DNA from: Bog-473 sp963745665
GTDB taxonomy: Bacteria > Actinomycetota > Acidimicrobiia > Acidimicrobiales > RAAP-2
Length of the DNA stretch: 64,000 bases
Direction: 5' to 3'
Assembly (NCBI GenBank): GCA_963745665.1
Contig: CAVUYE010000002.1
Span: forward strand, 1,612,001 to 1,676,000
Shown here: in pieces, positions 36,035 to 45,489 of the stretch
Layout: every line of letters starts with the position of its first letter
Numbering within the stretch: position 1 is the stretch's first letter
The notes under the pieces: generated by a model
The model's database searches: none
What the model saw: only the letters and a program-made list of their open reading frames with translations
What the model was told of the DNA's origin: nothing
Made by a program: the position numbers and the translations under genes

Positions 36035-36685
36035 GTGACGGAAGCTGACTACAGGGCGGAGAAGCGCGCCGCCGCGGCAACTGCGGCGGCGATGGTCGAG
36101 AACGGCATGGCGGTCGGGCTGGGAACCGGGTCGACGGTGGCCGAGCTCGTTCCCGTTCTCGGAGCCCGTCGCCTCGACATCGTCTGCGCCGCGACGTCAC
36201 CCGCCACCGAGGAGCTGGCCGTCGCGCACGGGCTCGTCGTCCGGCCCTTCACCGACGTCGACCGCCTCGACCTGGCCATCGACGGCGCCGACCAGGTGGA
36301 TCCTGCCGGGTGGCTCGTCAAGGGCGGCGGCGGGGCGCATACCCGCGAGCGGATCGTGGCGGCGGCCGCCGACCGCTTCGTGGTGATCGTGTCCTCCGAC
36401 AAGCCCGTCGAGCATCTCCATGCCCCGGTGCCGCTCGAGCTGCTGGCCTTCGGGCTGGCGGCCACGCTGCGCGAGCTGCCCGATGCAGTGCTGCGCCGGG
36501 CGCCGCTGACACCCGACGGCGGCGTGCTCGCCGATTACCACGGCGAGGTGGGCGATCCCGCCATGCTGGCGGCCAGGCTCGACGCCGCGCCCGGCGTCGT
36601 CGCCCATGGCCTGTTCTCGCCCGCCCTGGTGTCGAGCGTGCTCGTCGCCCGGGGCGACGAGGTGGAGATGCGCAGGATCGTCTGA
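36035..36685 (+). CDS. rpiA: Ribose-5-phosphate isomerase A
   Basis: The protein has 216 residues and interconverts ribose 5-phosphate and ribulose 5-phosphate in the cytosol. Motifs are GLGTGSTVAELV (phosphate site), DLAIDGADQVD (catalytic Asp), VKGGGGAHTRERIVA (Lys, Glu) and SSDKPVEHL. The GTG start is chosen; an ATG 30 bases upstream overlaps the acyl-CoA dehydrogenase end and is also possible. Confidence 0.9.
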   Translation: MTEADYRAEKRAAAATAAAMVENGMAVGLGTGSTVAELVPVLGARRLDIVCAATSPATEELAVAHGLVVRPFTDVDRLDLAIDGADQVDPAGWLVKGGGGAHTRERIVAAAADRFVVIVSSDKPVEHLHAPVPLELLAFGLAATLRELPDAVLRRAPLTPDGGVLADYHGEVGDPAMLAARLDAAPGVVAHGLFSPALVSSVLVARGDEVEMRRIV

Positions 36686-36711
36686 CGAGGCGTTCCGGAT
36701 CGTCCCGGATG

Positions 36712-37941
36712 CTACGCCGCCGGGCTGAAGGTCACCGGCAGCGTGGTGGGGGAGCGGAACACGTCGCCGCGGATGTGGGGATCGAGGTCGCCCAGCCGCA
36801 GCGCCAGGTCGGGCAGGCGGTCGAACACGCGGTTGAGCAGCGCGCGCGTCTCGAGCCGGGCCAGGTGCATGCCGAGGCACATGTGCGGCCCGTGCGCGAA
36901 CGCAATGTGGGGCACGGGGGCCCGGAAGATGTCGAAGGTCTCGGGGTCGTCCCAGCGCGTCTCGTCGTGGTTGGCCGAGCCGATGTGCGGCGTGATGCTC
37001 TCCCCGGGGCCGAGGGTGACACCGGCGATCTCGACCTCGCAGGTGGTGGTCCGGTTGATGGTCAGCAGCGGCGGCTCGTAGCGCAGGCCCTCCTCAATGG
37101 CCTGGGGCAGGAGCGAGCGATCGGCCTGCACAGCCTGCAGCTGTTCGGGGTGGGTGAGGAGGAGGTAGAGCAGGTTGCCCGACGAGCGGTACGTGGTCTC
37201 GGCTCCCGCCGGCAGCAGCAGGCGCAGGAACGAGTAGATGGCCTCGTCCGTCAGCTTCTCGCCGTCGACCTCGGCGGCGACCAGGTCGCTGATCACGTCC
37301 TCGGCGGGGTGGGCCCTGCGCTCAGCCACGACCCCGGCGAAGTACTCGCGCAGCGCCTCGGAGGCGGCCAGGCCACGGTCGATGTCCGCCACAAGGCTGA
37401 TGAGCTCGACCGACCAGCGCTGGAACTGCGGGAAGTCCTCCTCGGGCAGGCCGAGGAGCCGCGAGATCACCCGCACGGGGAACTCGAACGTCAGCTGGCG
37501 GACCAGTTCGGCTTCGCCGTCGGCCGCGAAGCGGTCGATCTGTTCGTCGATGATCGGGCGGATGAACTCGGGTTCCCAGCGGGCCAGGGCCTTCTCACGG
37601 AAGGCGTGCGCCACGAGGTTGCGGTGGTTGCGGTGCTCCGGGTCGTCCATGCCGAGGATCATGTGGCCCATCACCATGCCGATGGTCACGTCGTACCCGG
37701 TCGAGGTGAACGTCTTGGCGTCCCGCAGAATGCGCGAGCAGTCCTCGTAGCGGTAGGCGATCCATCCCGGTTCGACGTCGATGCCGTCGGGGAGCGCGTC
37801 AGGGTCCATGATCAGGCCCAGCGCCACCGGCGTCTCGCGGCGCTTGACAACGAGGTCCGGGTACGGATCCCGTGTCGTCCCCGCCACGACGTCGTCGAAT
37901 TCGCTGAACGGGTCGTGTTCCTGAGCGTCGGATAGTGCCAT
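36712..37941 (-). CDS. Cytochrome P450
   Basis: The protein has 409 residues, standard for soluble bacterial P450. The I helix has LPAGAETTYRS (acidic-Thr pair shown as AETT), the ExxR is in EEGLRYEPP, and the haem loop is FAHGPHMCLGMHLAR with the Cys ligand. GGGAGG lies before the ATG. No ferredoxin gene is adjacent, so electron partners are elsewhere. It is divergent from the haloalkane dehalogenase gene. Confidence 0.92.
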   Translation of the reverse strand: MALSDAQEHDPFSEFDDVVAGTTRDPYPDLVVKRRETPVALGLIMDPDALPDGIDVEPGWIAYRYEDCSRILRDAKTFTSTGYDVTIGMVMGHMILGMDDPEHRNHRNLVAHAFREKALARWEPEFIRPIIDEQIDRFAADGEAELVRQLTFEFPVRVISRLLGLPEEDFPQFQRWSVELISLVADIDRGLAASEALREYFAGVVAERRAHPAEDVISDLVAAEVDGEKLTDEAIYSFLRLLLPAGAETTYRSSGNLLYLLLTHPEQLQAVQADRSLLPQAIEEGLRYEPPLLTINRTTTCEVEIAGVTLGPGESITPHIGSANHDETRWDDPETFDIFRAPVPHIAFAHGPHMCLGMHLARLETRALLNRVFDRLPDLALRLGDLDPHIRGDVFRSPTTLPVTFSPAA

Positions 37942-38065
37942 GGCGCGATTCCCTCCCGCGGGTGTTCTGTGACGTTGGCGTCAGGCTATGGGGCGCGGCG
38001 TGGTGGTGCACACCGGCCCGTCGCCAGGGCGGCTCCCGGCCGGGACGACCTAGGCTCGGCGGTGT

Positions 38066-38977
38066 ATGCAGACCCTCCGCACTCCCGACGACCGCTTCGC
38101 TGACCTGCCCGGTTACCCCTTCCCCCCGCACTACGCCGAGGTCGACGACGGAGAGGGGGGCGCGTTGCGGGTGCACTACGTGCGCGCGGGCGATCCCGGG
38201 GCACCCGTCGTGCTCCTCATGCACGGGGAGCCTTCGTGGTCGTACCTCTACCGCAAGATGATCCCGGTCCTGACGGGCGCCGGGCTGCAGATCGTGGCGC
38301 CCGACCTTGTCGGTTTCGGGCGATCGGACAAGCCGGCCGAGCGCACCGACTACACGTTCGCCCGCCACGTCGAGTGGATGCGCGCCCTGCTGTTCGACCG
38401 CCTCGACCTGGCCCGCATCACCATGGTGTGCCAGGACTGGGGCGGTCTGATCGGTTTGCGGCTGGTGGGGGAGCACCCCGCGCGATTCGCCCGGGTCGTG
38501 GCGGCGAACACCTTCCTGCCCACGGGCGACACGAACCCGGGGGACGCCTTCTTCGCCTGGCAGAAGTTCTCGCAGGAGGTCGACGTCTTCCCCACTGGCG
38601 GTATCGTCCGCGGCGGTTGCGCCAAGCCGGTGGCACCCGAGGTCGAGGCGGCCTACGACGCGCCGTTCCCCGACGAGTCCTACAAGGCAGGGGCGCGGCA
38701 GTTCCCGCTGCTCGTGCCGTCACGGCCCGACGACCCCGCCCACGACGCGAACGTGGCCGCCTGGGTGGGCCTGGCCGCCTTCGACCGGCCGTTCCTCTGT
38801 GCCTTCAGCGACAGCGACCCCATCACCAGGGGGGCCGACCGCACGCTGAAGGAGCAGATCGCCGGCGCGCAGGGGCAGCCCCACACGACCATCGTCGGAG
38901 GTGGGCACTTTCTGCAGGAGGACTGCGGCGAGGAGCTCGCCGCAGTCGTGGCCTCCTTCGTCGCCGCCACCCCGTGA
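38066..38977 (+). CDS. Haloalkane dehalogenase
   Basis: The protein has 303 residues. HGEPSWSYLYRKM gives the oxyanion and halide residues, CQDWGGLIGL carries the nucleophilic Asp followed by halide-binding Trp, FSDSDPI the acid Asp and GGGHFLQED the His. The order and the acid after strand 7 match the HLD-I/DhmA type. It hydrolyses carbon-halogen bonds of alkanes. A TAGGCT box lies nine bases upstream of the ATG. The next gene overlaps its stop (GTGA), so both are co-translated. Confidence 0.88.
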   Translation: MQTLRTPDDRFADLPGYPFPPHYAEVDDGEGGALRVHYVRAGDPGAPVVLLMHGEPSWSYLYRKMIPVLTGAGLQIVAPDLVGFGRSDKPAERTDYTFARHVEWMRALLFDRLDLARITMVCQDWGGLIGLRLVGEHPARFARVVAANTFLPTGDTNPGDAFFAWQKFSQEVDVFPTGGIVRGGCAKPVAPEVEAAYDAPFPDESYKAGARQFPLLVPSRPDDPAHDANVAAWVGLAAFDRPFLCAFSDSDPITRGADRTLKEQIAGAQGQPHTTIVGGGHFLQEDCGEELAAVVASFVAATP

Positions 38978-40440
38978 CGGGCGAGCACAGCGTCGTCATC
39001 GTCGGTGCCGGCTTCTCCGGCATCGGGATGGCGGCCCGGTTGCGCGCCATGGGTGTCGAGGACTTCGTCGTCCTCGACCGCGGCAACGATCTCGGCGGCA
39101 CATGGCGGGACAACTCCTACCCCGGCGCCTCCTGCGACGTTCCCTCCAACCTGTACTCGTACTCTTTCGCGCTCAATCCCCGCTGGTCCCGCTCGTTCTC
39201 GTCGCAGGGCGAAATCTGGGACTACCTGCGCGCCTGTGTCGACCGGTTCGACATAGCGGCGCACCTGCGCTTCGGCAGGGCCGTCGACGAGGCACGCTGG
39301 GACGACGCCACCGCCCGCTGGCTCATCCGGACGACGGGCGGAGAGGAATACGGCGCGCCGGTGCTCGTGTGGGCCACCGGGTCGCTGAGCGAGCCGTCGA
39401 CCCCTGACCTTCCCGGCCTGCGTGACTTCCGCGGCAAGGTCTTCCACTCGGCGCGCTGGGAGCACGGCTTCGACCTGGCCGGCAAGCGGGTGTGCGTGGT
39501 TGGCACAGGAGCCTCGGCCGTGCAGTTCGTGCCGCAGATCGCGCCGGTCGTGGAGCACCTCTACCTGCATCAGCGGACCCCTCCCTTCGTCGTTCCCCGG
39601 CGCGACCGGGCAGTCTCGGGGCTGCGCAAGCTGGCCTACCGCAAGGCGCCCTGGCTCCAGCGCCTGTCGCGGCTGCGCATCTATGCCACGTTCGAGGCTC
39701 TGCTGTCCGTCTTCGTCGGGCACGCGGAGCGCCGCAAGGCCGCCGTCCGCAAGACCGCCCTGGACCACCTGGCGAAGCAGGTGCCCGACGAGGCATTGCG
39801 CCACAAGCTCGTTCCGCAGTACGAGCCCGGCTGCAAGCGCCTCCTGCTCTCCGACGACTACTACCCCTCGCTCACGCGACCGAACGTCGAGCTGGTGGAG
39901 TCGCCGGTGGCGTCGCTCACCGCGCACGAGGTGGTCGGCCAGGACGGCATCGCCCGGCCTGTCGACGTGGTGATCATGGGCACCGGCTTCGAAGCCGCCG
40001 AGCCGCCTTACGCCGAGCACATCGTGGGCCGGGACGGTGTGCGGCTGGCCGAGCACTGGAAGGCGAACGGCGTCGAGGCCTATGCCGGCTCCACGGTCAG
40101 CGGGTTCCCCAACCTGTTCCTGATTATCGGGCCCAACTCGACGTTGGCCCACAACTCCATGATCTACATGATCGAGTCGCACATCAACTACGTCGCCAGT
40201 GCACTGGCCTTCCTGCAACGTCCCGGCGTGCGCGCCGTGGAGGTCAAGCCCGCCGTGCAGCGCCGCTACAACGAGCGGCTGCAGGCCCGGCTGGCCCACT
40301 CGGTCTGGGTGGAGGGCGGTTGCTGCAGCTGGTACCTCGACCACCGGGGCCGCAACACGACACTGTGGCCCGACCACACGTGGAAGTTCCGCCGGCTGAC
40401 CCGGCGCTTTCACCCCGGCGAGTACACCGTCCGCGCGTAG
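38974..40440 (+). CDS. Flavin-containing monooxygenase
   Basis: The protein has 488 residues. The GTG overlaps the previous stop by four bases. FAD motif VVIVGAGFSGIGMAARL, GGTWRDNSYPGASCDVPS, the FMO/BVMO signature KVFHSARWEHGF, NADPH motif VVGTGASAVQF and MGTGFEAAEPP are all present. It lacks the long N-terminal extension of the other monooxygenase in the window. A partner role with the dehalogenase (oxidation of the derived ketone or aldehyde) is inferred only from overlap. Confidence 0.9.
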   Translation: MTGEHSVVIVGAGFSGIGMAARLRAMGVEDFVVLDRGNDLGGTWRDNSYPGASCDVPSNLYSYSFALNPRWSRSFSSQGEIWDYLRACVDRFDIAAHLRFGRAVDEARWDDATARWLIRTTGGEEYGAPVLVWATGSLSEPSTPDLPGLRDFRGKVFHSARWEHGFDLAGKRVCVVGTGASAVQFVPQIAPVVEHLYLHQRTPPFVVPRRDRAVSGLRKLAYRKAPWLQRLSRLRIYATFEALLSVFVGHAERRKAAVRKTALDHLAKQVPDEALRHKLVPQYEPGCKRLLLSDDYYPSLTRPNVELVESPVASLTAHEVVGQDGIARPVDVVIMGTGFEAAEPPYAEHIVGRDGVRLAEHWKANGVEAYAGSTVSGFPNLFLIIGPNSTLAHNSMIYMIESHINYVASALAFLQRPGVRAVEVKPAVQRRYNERLQARLAHSVWVEGGCCSWYLDHRGRNTTLWPDHTWKFRRLTRRFHPGEYTVRA

Positions 40441-41454
40441 GCCCGCAACGCCAGCGCGCACAGCGCGGCGGCAAAGAGGGCGAGCACGCCGATGTCCGGC
40501 AGCACCGCGGTGAGCCCGTCGTGGTCGTAGATCAGCTTGACGAACGCATCCATGGCCCAGGCCTGGGGGACGATGTGGCCGACGCCGCGGACCACCGGTC
40601 CCACCACGGCGAGCGAGTACATGCAGCCGCCCAGCATGCCGCCCACGATGCCGAGGACGACGGCCAGCGAGATGGCCTGCTCCTCGGTACGCGAGCGCAT
40701 GCTGACCGAGCGCGGCGGCGCCGGCGTAGGCGAGCGACAGCATGGCGAGGACGAGGAACACGGCCAGGGGGTTGCCCCAGTGCACGCCGAAAAGGAGTCG
40801 GCCGAGCACCAGCAGCCCGATGCATTGCGCGGTGGCCACGCAGAGGCTGGTCGCGATCAGCGCCGCCACCACCGAGCGCCGGCGCACCGGTGCGGCGGCC
40901 AGTCGGTTCATCAGCCCGAGTCGGCGCGACTCGACCACGCCCGAGGACAGCAGCAGCACGGTGATGCCGAGGAACAGGACGAGGTCGGCCGGCGCGACGT
41001 AGGAGAAGGGGCTGAACGCGGCAGGCACGTCGGCGTGGGCCAGGGTCACGTCGGTCACGGTCGTGTGGGTGCCCTCGGCCGCCATGAGGTCGAGGAGGGC
41101 CACCACGTCGGTGCGGGCCTGTATGGCGCTGTTCGACGCGGACTCGCTGATGAAGTCGACGCGCAGTGCCCCGGCCGGTGCCGGCCGCCCGATGAGCCCG
41201 GCCACCACCCGCCCGCGCAAGATGTCGTCGCTCAGCTGCGCCCGGTTTGGCTCGATCCGCACCTTGAGGTCGCCGGTGCGGGCCACCAGTTGGATCAGGC
41301 GCGGGGAGGGATGGACCAGGCCGACGGGTTCTTTCGGGCTCCCGGCCAGCAGGCCGGTCACGAGGATGAAGACAACCGGGAACAGCGTGGCCACGAAGAG
41401 GAGGCGGCGATCGCCGACGGCGCGCCGCAGGTTGACGCGGACGATGGGGATCAT
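40410..41454 (-). CDS. ABC-2 type transporter permease, one frameshift
   Basis: The N-terminal part has VNLRRAVGDRRLLFVATLFPVVFIL, then an extracytoplasmic domain, and membrane segments around APADLVLFLGITVLLLSSGV and AALIATSLCVATAQCIGLL. Near 40705 the frame changes and continues SRTEEQAISLAVVLGIVGGM to the end. Its ATG overlaps the stop of the other permease (ATGA). It is part of an exporter of drugs, lipids or polymers. No ATPase gene adjoins the pair. Confidence 0.75.
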
Positions 41455-42617
41455 GGCGTCACCATCCGGCGCACCCGGGCCATGGCCAGTCCGCCGGTCA
41501 CGAGGGCGATCAGGCAGAGGACGAGGAAGGGCCCGATCACCGATCCGACGCGGGTCGTGCAGCAGCGCCAGGCGCCCGAACCCGACCAGGGCCCATCCGT
41601 TCGGCGTCCCCAGGCTGAGCACCTGCAGGGGCTCGGGGAGCGCCCCGGGCGGCAGCAGGTTGCCGCCCAGCAGGGCCAGCACGAGGCCGACCACCAGGGA
41701 GGCCGCGAACGCCTCCTGGGGTGTCCGCGCGAACGAGGTGAGGAAGGCGCCGAGGCCGCACATGGCGGCGGTGGCCCCCACGCACATCAGGAGCACGCCG
41801 AACGGGGCGCCCCAGTCGGCGCCGAAGGCAGCCGCCGTCACGCCCCACACGATCAGGATGGACGCCAGCCCGGTGACGGCGATGGCCAGCAGCTTGCCCC
41901 AGACGATGGCGCTCGGCCGGACGGGCGCCGCGGCCAGGCGGGCCAGCGTCCCCGTCGAGCGCTCCAGCAGGAGGGAGCGCATGCCGAGGCCGCTGCCGAT
42001 GAAGAGGAACACCACCGCGATGGACGGCGCGAAGTAGTCGAGCACGGCCTTGCCGCCGTTGCCGAGCGTGCTGGCCGAGACCGAGATGGCCGCCGTGTCG
42101 GTGGCGGTGCCGCGCACCAGGCGGCCGGCGTAGAGCCGGCTGGCCAGACCGGCCGCCAGCGACTCGGCGTACTCCTGCCCGTCCAGCGCGCTGGCCCGGT
42201 CCACGATCTCGAAGCCCGGGGAGGGCGTGGCGCCCGGGGCCACCATCGGAATCAGGAGGTGGGACAGGCTCCGCTCGCCGCCGAGCAGGACGACGCCGCC
42301 GGCCAGCGTGCCGTCGGCCACCTCGCGCTTGACGGCCGCCTCGCCCGGCACGATCCGCACCGTCGACGTTGCCGGGTAGCTGGCTGGCGTGGACGGCGGC
42401 GCGTAAGAGCGCCGGCGAGGCACCCGACACGCCGATCGGGAGCGGGCCGGTGGGCGAGTTGCCGGCGAAGGCGAAGCCGAGGATGGCGGCGATGGCCAGC
42501 GGCGCCACCAGACAGGTGATGACGGCCGAGCGGTCGCGCACCCGCCGGCGCAGTTCGTTGAAGGTGATGACGAAGGCGGTCAGCCGCCGTGCTCCCGAAC
42601 CTGGGCGCCGTCCCCAC
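41451..42617 (-). pseudogene. ABC-2 type transporter permease, three frameshifts
   Basis: Conserved parts occur in changing frames: FNELRRRVRDRSAVITCLVAP (membrane entry), then after about 42375 VPGEAAVKREVADGTLAGGV, IAVVFLFIGSGLGMRSLLLE and SAIVWGKLLAIAVTGLASI, and after about 41545 SVIGPFLVLCLIALVTGGLAM. A first change near 42590 links the GTG start to the conserved part. The lesions are single-base and motifs are intact, so assembly error is likely. It precedes the other permease with an ATGA overlap. Confidence 0.7.
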
Positions 42618-42623
42618 TCGAAA

Positions 42624-42629
42624 AAACTA
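42624..42629 (-). promoter_or_regulatory. -10 box of the permease operon
   Basis: TAGTTT on the minus strand is six bases before the GTG start. It overlaps, around the central CTAG, a TAGCTT box (42628-42633) pointing the other way toward the TrmO-like gene, so the two genes share a tiny divergent promoter. Confidence 0.45.
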
Positions 42630-42641
42630 GCTTTGGCGCTC

Positions 42642-43103
42642 GTGATCACGCTGGCGCCCGTGGGAATCGTCGTCGGTGGCCGGTCCGAGGCCATCGACGA
42701 CGATTGGGGTCGTGTCGAGGCCGTGATCCGCCTGGACGCGGCGCAGTTCGGCCCCGCGGCCGTGACCGGCCTCACGGACTTCTCGCACCTGGTGGTGGTC
42801 TTCCAGTTCCATCTGGTCGATCCGGCCGACGTGCAGTGGGGAGCCCGTCGCCCGCGGGGGAACCCCGACTGGCCCGAGGTGGGCATGTTCGCGCAGCGGG
42901 CCAGGATGCGACCCAACCGCCTCGGCGTGTCGACCTGCCGCCTCACCGCGGTCGACGGCCTCGACCTGCACGTGCAGGGTCTCGACGCGGTCGACGGATC
43001 GCCGGTGCTCGACGTCAAGCCCTTCATGGGGGAGTTCGAGCCGCCGCCCGGCACGGTCCGTCAGCCCACCTGGTCCACCGAGCTGATGCGCGGCTACTAC
43101 TGA
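42642..43103 (+). CDS. trmO: TrmO-like tRNA methyltransferase (UPF0066)
   Basis: The protein has 153 residues, the short form of the family. It is expected to methylate the N6-threonylcarbamoyladenosine at position 37 of tRNA using SAM. Motifs are LTDFSHLVVVFQFH, RRPRGNPDWPEVGMFAQRA, RPNRLGVSTC and VQGLDAVDGSPVLDVKPF. A TTG nine bases upstream is an alternative start. A -10-like TAGCTT lies eight bases before the GTG. Confidence 0.8.
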   Translation: MITLAPVGIVVGGRSEAIDDDWGRVEAVIRLDAAQFGPAAVTGLTDFSHLVVVFQFHLVDPADVQWGARRPRGNPDWPEVGMFAQRARMRPNRLGVSTCRLTAVDGLDLHVQGLDAVDGSPVLDVKPFMGEFEPPPGTVRQPTWSTELMRGYY

Positions 43104-43161
43104 CGTCCGCCGGCCGATGCCCGACGTCGCTGGCCCGGCGGCCTCCGGGCCCGACCGCCTG

Positions 43162-43167
43162 TAGCTT
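43162..43167 (+). promoter_or_regulatory. -10 box of the first sulfatase gene
   Basis: TAGCTT lies exactly six bases before the ATG. Confidence 0.5.
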
Positions 43168-43173
43168 GCCCGC

Positions 43174-44825
43174 ATGTCCTCGCCGAACATTCTCGTGATC
43201 ATGACGGACGAGGAGCGGTACCCCCCTCCGTACGAGGGTGCGTCCCTGGCCCGCTTCCGCCGCGAGCAGCTCGGCGCGCGCGAGTCCATCCGCGACGGCG
43301 GCCTCGAATTCCACCGGCACTACGCCGGCTCGACGGCCTGCCTGCCCAGCCGGACCACGCTCTTCACGGGCCAGTACCCGTCGCTGCACGGCGGGACCAA
43401 CACCGACGGCGTGGCCAAGAAGGCCAACGACCCGTCCATGGGGTGGCTCGACCCCAACTCGGTGCCGACGCTCGGCGACTGGTTCCGGGCCGGCGGCTAC
43501 GAGACCCATTACCGGGGCAAGTGGCACGTGTCGCACGCCGACCTGCTGATCCCCGGGACGCACGAGGGCCTGATGGCCTCGGACGACGCCGGGAGGCCGA
43601 TCCCCGAGGCGGTGGCGGCCTACAAGGGGGCCGACCGCCTCGACCCCTACGGGTTCTCGGGCTGGATCGGCCGCGAGCCGCACGGCGCGGCCAAGGCCGA
43701 CTGCGGCGCGGTGCGCGACGGCGTCTTCGCCGAGCAGGTGATCGAGCTCTTCGGCGAGCTGGCCGGCGCCCGTCGCGACGGGCCGTGGCTGGCCGTGGCG
43801 TCCTTCGTCAACCCGCACGACATCGCGTTCAACGGCTGGGCCTGGGAGGCGCTGCTCGGTTATCGGCCCGGTCGACGACGACACGCTGCCGGCCATCCCC
43901 GAGGCGCCCTCGCAGGCGGACTCCTTCGCCGGGCGGCCGGCCTGCCAGGAGGCCTTCGTCAAGGCCTGGCCGGCCATGCTCTACGAGCAGTCGACCGACG
44001 AGTCGTACCGGCGGCTCTACTACTACCTGCACAAACTGGTCGACCGGGCCATCGGCCGCATCCTCGAGGCGCTTGGAGCAGTCGGGCATGGCCGAGGACA
44101 CCGTCGTCGTGTTCACCTCCGACCACGGCGACCTGGTCGGTGCCCACGGTGGCCTGATGCAGAAGTGGTACAACGCCTACGACGAGGCGATCCGGGTCCC
44201 CCTGCGTGGTGCGGGGCCCGGGCATCGCGGCGGCGCCCGGGGGGCGTGCACGTCGCCGACCAGCCACGTCGACCTGCTCCCGACGCTGCTGGGCCTGGCC
44301 GGCATCGACGTCGAGCGGGCCGCGGCCGTGGTCGCCGTCGAGCACGACGAGACCCAGCCGCTGCCCGGCCGGGACCTCAGCCCGGTCATCACGCGGCGCG
44401 GCCACGGCCGAGTCGGTGACCGAGCCCCTCTACTTCATGACCGAGGACGACGTCGGCCGGGGCCTGACGCCCGTGAGCATCGTGAGCGGGAAGGAGTACG
44501 AGCCCGTGCCGTATCCCTCGCACGTCGAGTCCGTGATCACCGCGCTGCCGACCGGTGACGACGGTGCGGCCGAGGTGTGGAAGCTCAACCACTACTACGA
44601 GCGACTCGACGAGTTCGACGAGGCGCACGGGCTGCCCGTCAATCCGTTCGCCCCGCCGCCGGCCGACTCGGCCTGGGAGCTGCACAACCTGACGGCGGAT
44701 CCCGAGGAGCGCCGGAACCGGGCGGCGGACGCCGCCGGCGTGTCTACGGGACCTCCAGGGCGTCCTGGACGAGCAGCGTGAGGCCAAGCGCCGCCTGCCC
44801 GCAGCTGCGCAACCGGCCCGCCTGA
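43174..44825 (+). pseudogene. Sulfatase (Cys-type), several frameshifts
   Basis: The first 690 bases read as a sulfatase N-terminus: SPNILVIMTDEERYPPP (metal Asp residues), then the formylglycine site ACLPSRTTLFTGQYPSLHG with Cys, and YRGKWHVS. The frame changes near 43865, 44080, 44210, 44395 and 44740. The pieces continue in order: YRRLYYYLHKLVDRAIGRIL, VVVFTSDHGDLVGAHGG (metal site), LLPTLLGLAGID, and EPLYFMTEDDVGRG to ELHNLTADPEERRN. The Cys would need a formylglycine-generating enzyme, which is not in the window. Intact motifs in every frame favour assembly error. Confidence 0.75.
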
Positions 44826-44870
44826 GGCCCGGGCGGCGCCGGACGCGCCGCCTCCGCCGCGCCGACGACG

Positions 44871-45489
44871 TCAGTCGAAGCTCGGGCGCCGGTCCCGGGT
44901 GCGCTTGAGCTCGAAGAAGCCGTCGGTCCCCGTGCACAGCAGCACGCCGTCCCAGAGCCGGCCGGCCGCCTCGCCCTTGGGGGCCGGCGTCACGACGGGG
45001 CCGAAGATGGCGTGCCCGTTGTAGTGGATGACCGGCGTGCCCACGTCGTCGCCGACGGGATCCATGCCGGCTCGGTGGGAGGCCTCGCAGGGCGTCGTCG
45101 AACTCCTCGGAGGTGGCCGCCTCGGCCAGCGAGGCCGGCAGGCCGAGCTCGGCGAGCGACTCGGCGATGACGGTCTCGGCCTCACCTTCGGCTCGTCCCC
45201 GCTGCTCCAGGTGGAAGCGGCTGCCGATCGCCGTGTAGAGCGGGAGCAGGATGTCGGGGCCCTTCATCTGCTCGGCCGCGATGCAGACGCGCACCGGGCC
45301 CTTGGCCCGGGCCATGCGCGCCTTGTACTCGTCGGACAGCTCGTCGCGGCCGGCGTTGAGGATGGCCAGCGACATCACGTGCCACCGGGTGTGGATGTCG
45401 CGCACCTGCTCGACCTGAAGCATCCAGCGTGAGGTGATCCACGCCCAGGGGCACAGGGGATCGAACCAGAAGTCTGCAGTGTCGGTCGC
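44871..45489 (-). pseudogene. DsbA-family oxidoreductase (Rv2466c-like), two frameshifts
   Basis: The N-terminal part is ADFWFDPLCPWAWITSRWML, the place of the active-site CPWC in mycothiol-dependent nitroreductases such as Rv2466c; here only the first Cys is present (CPWA). ARAKGPVRVCIAAEQ and GTPVIHYNGHAIFGPV follow, as in that family. One lesion lies just after the ATG and a second near 45095. The single-Cys active site suggests a monothiol mechanism with mycothiol; this is inference. Confidence 0.75.

Noticed and set aside
38680..42423. A 1,247-codon open frame on the minus strand spanning the dehalogenase, monooxygenase and permease region
   Set aside because: Most of it is antisense to genes with complete family motifs. 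Only the parts from about 40,700 on are real, and they belong to two permeases. High GC makes long antisense frames common here.
40537..42519. A 660-codon plus-strand frame
   Set aside because: It is antisense to the two permeases, whose membrane segments and ATGA overlap are clear. The protein is low-complexity Gly/Arg/Gln-rich, typical of shadow frames.
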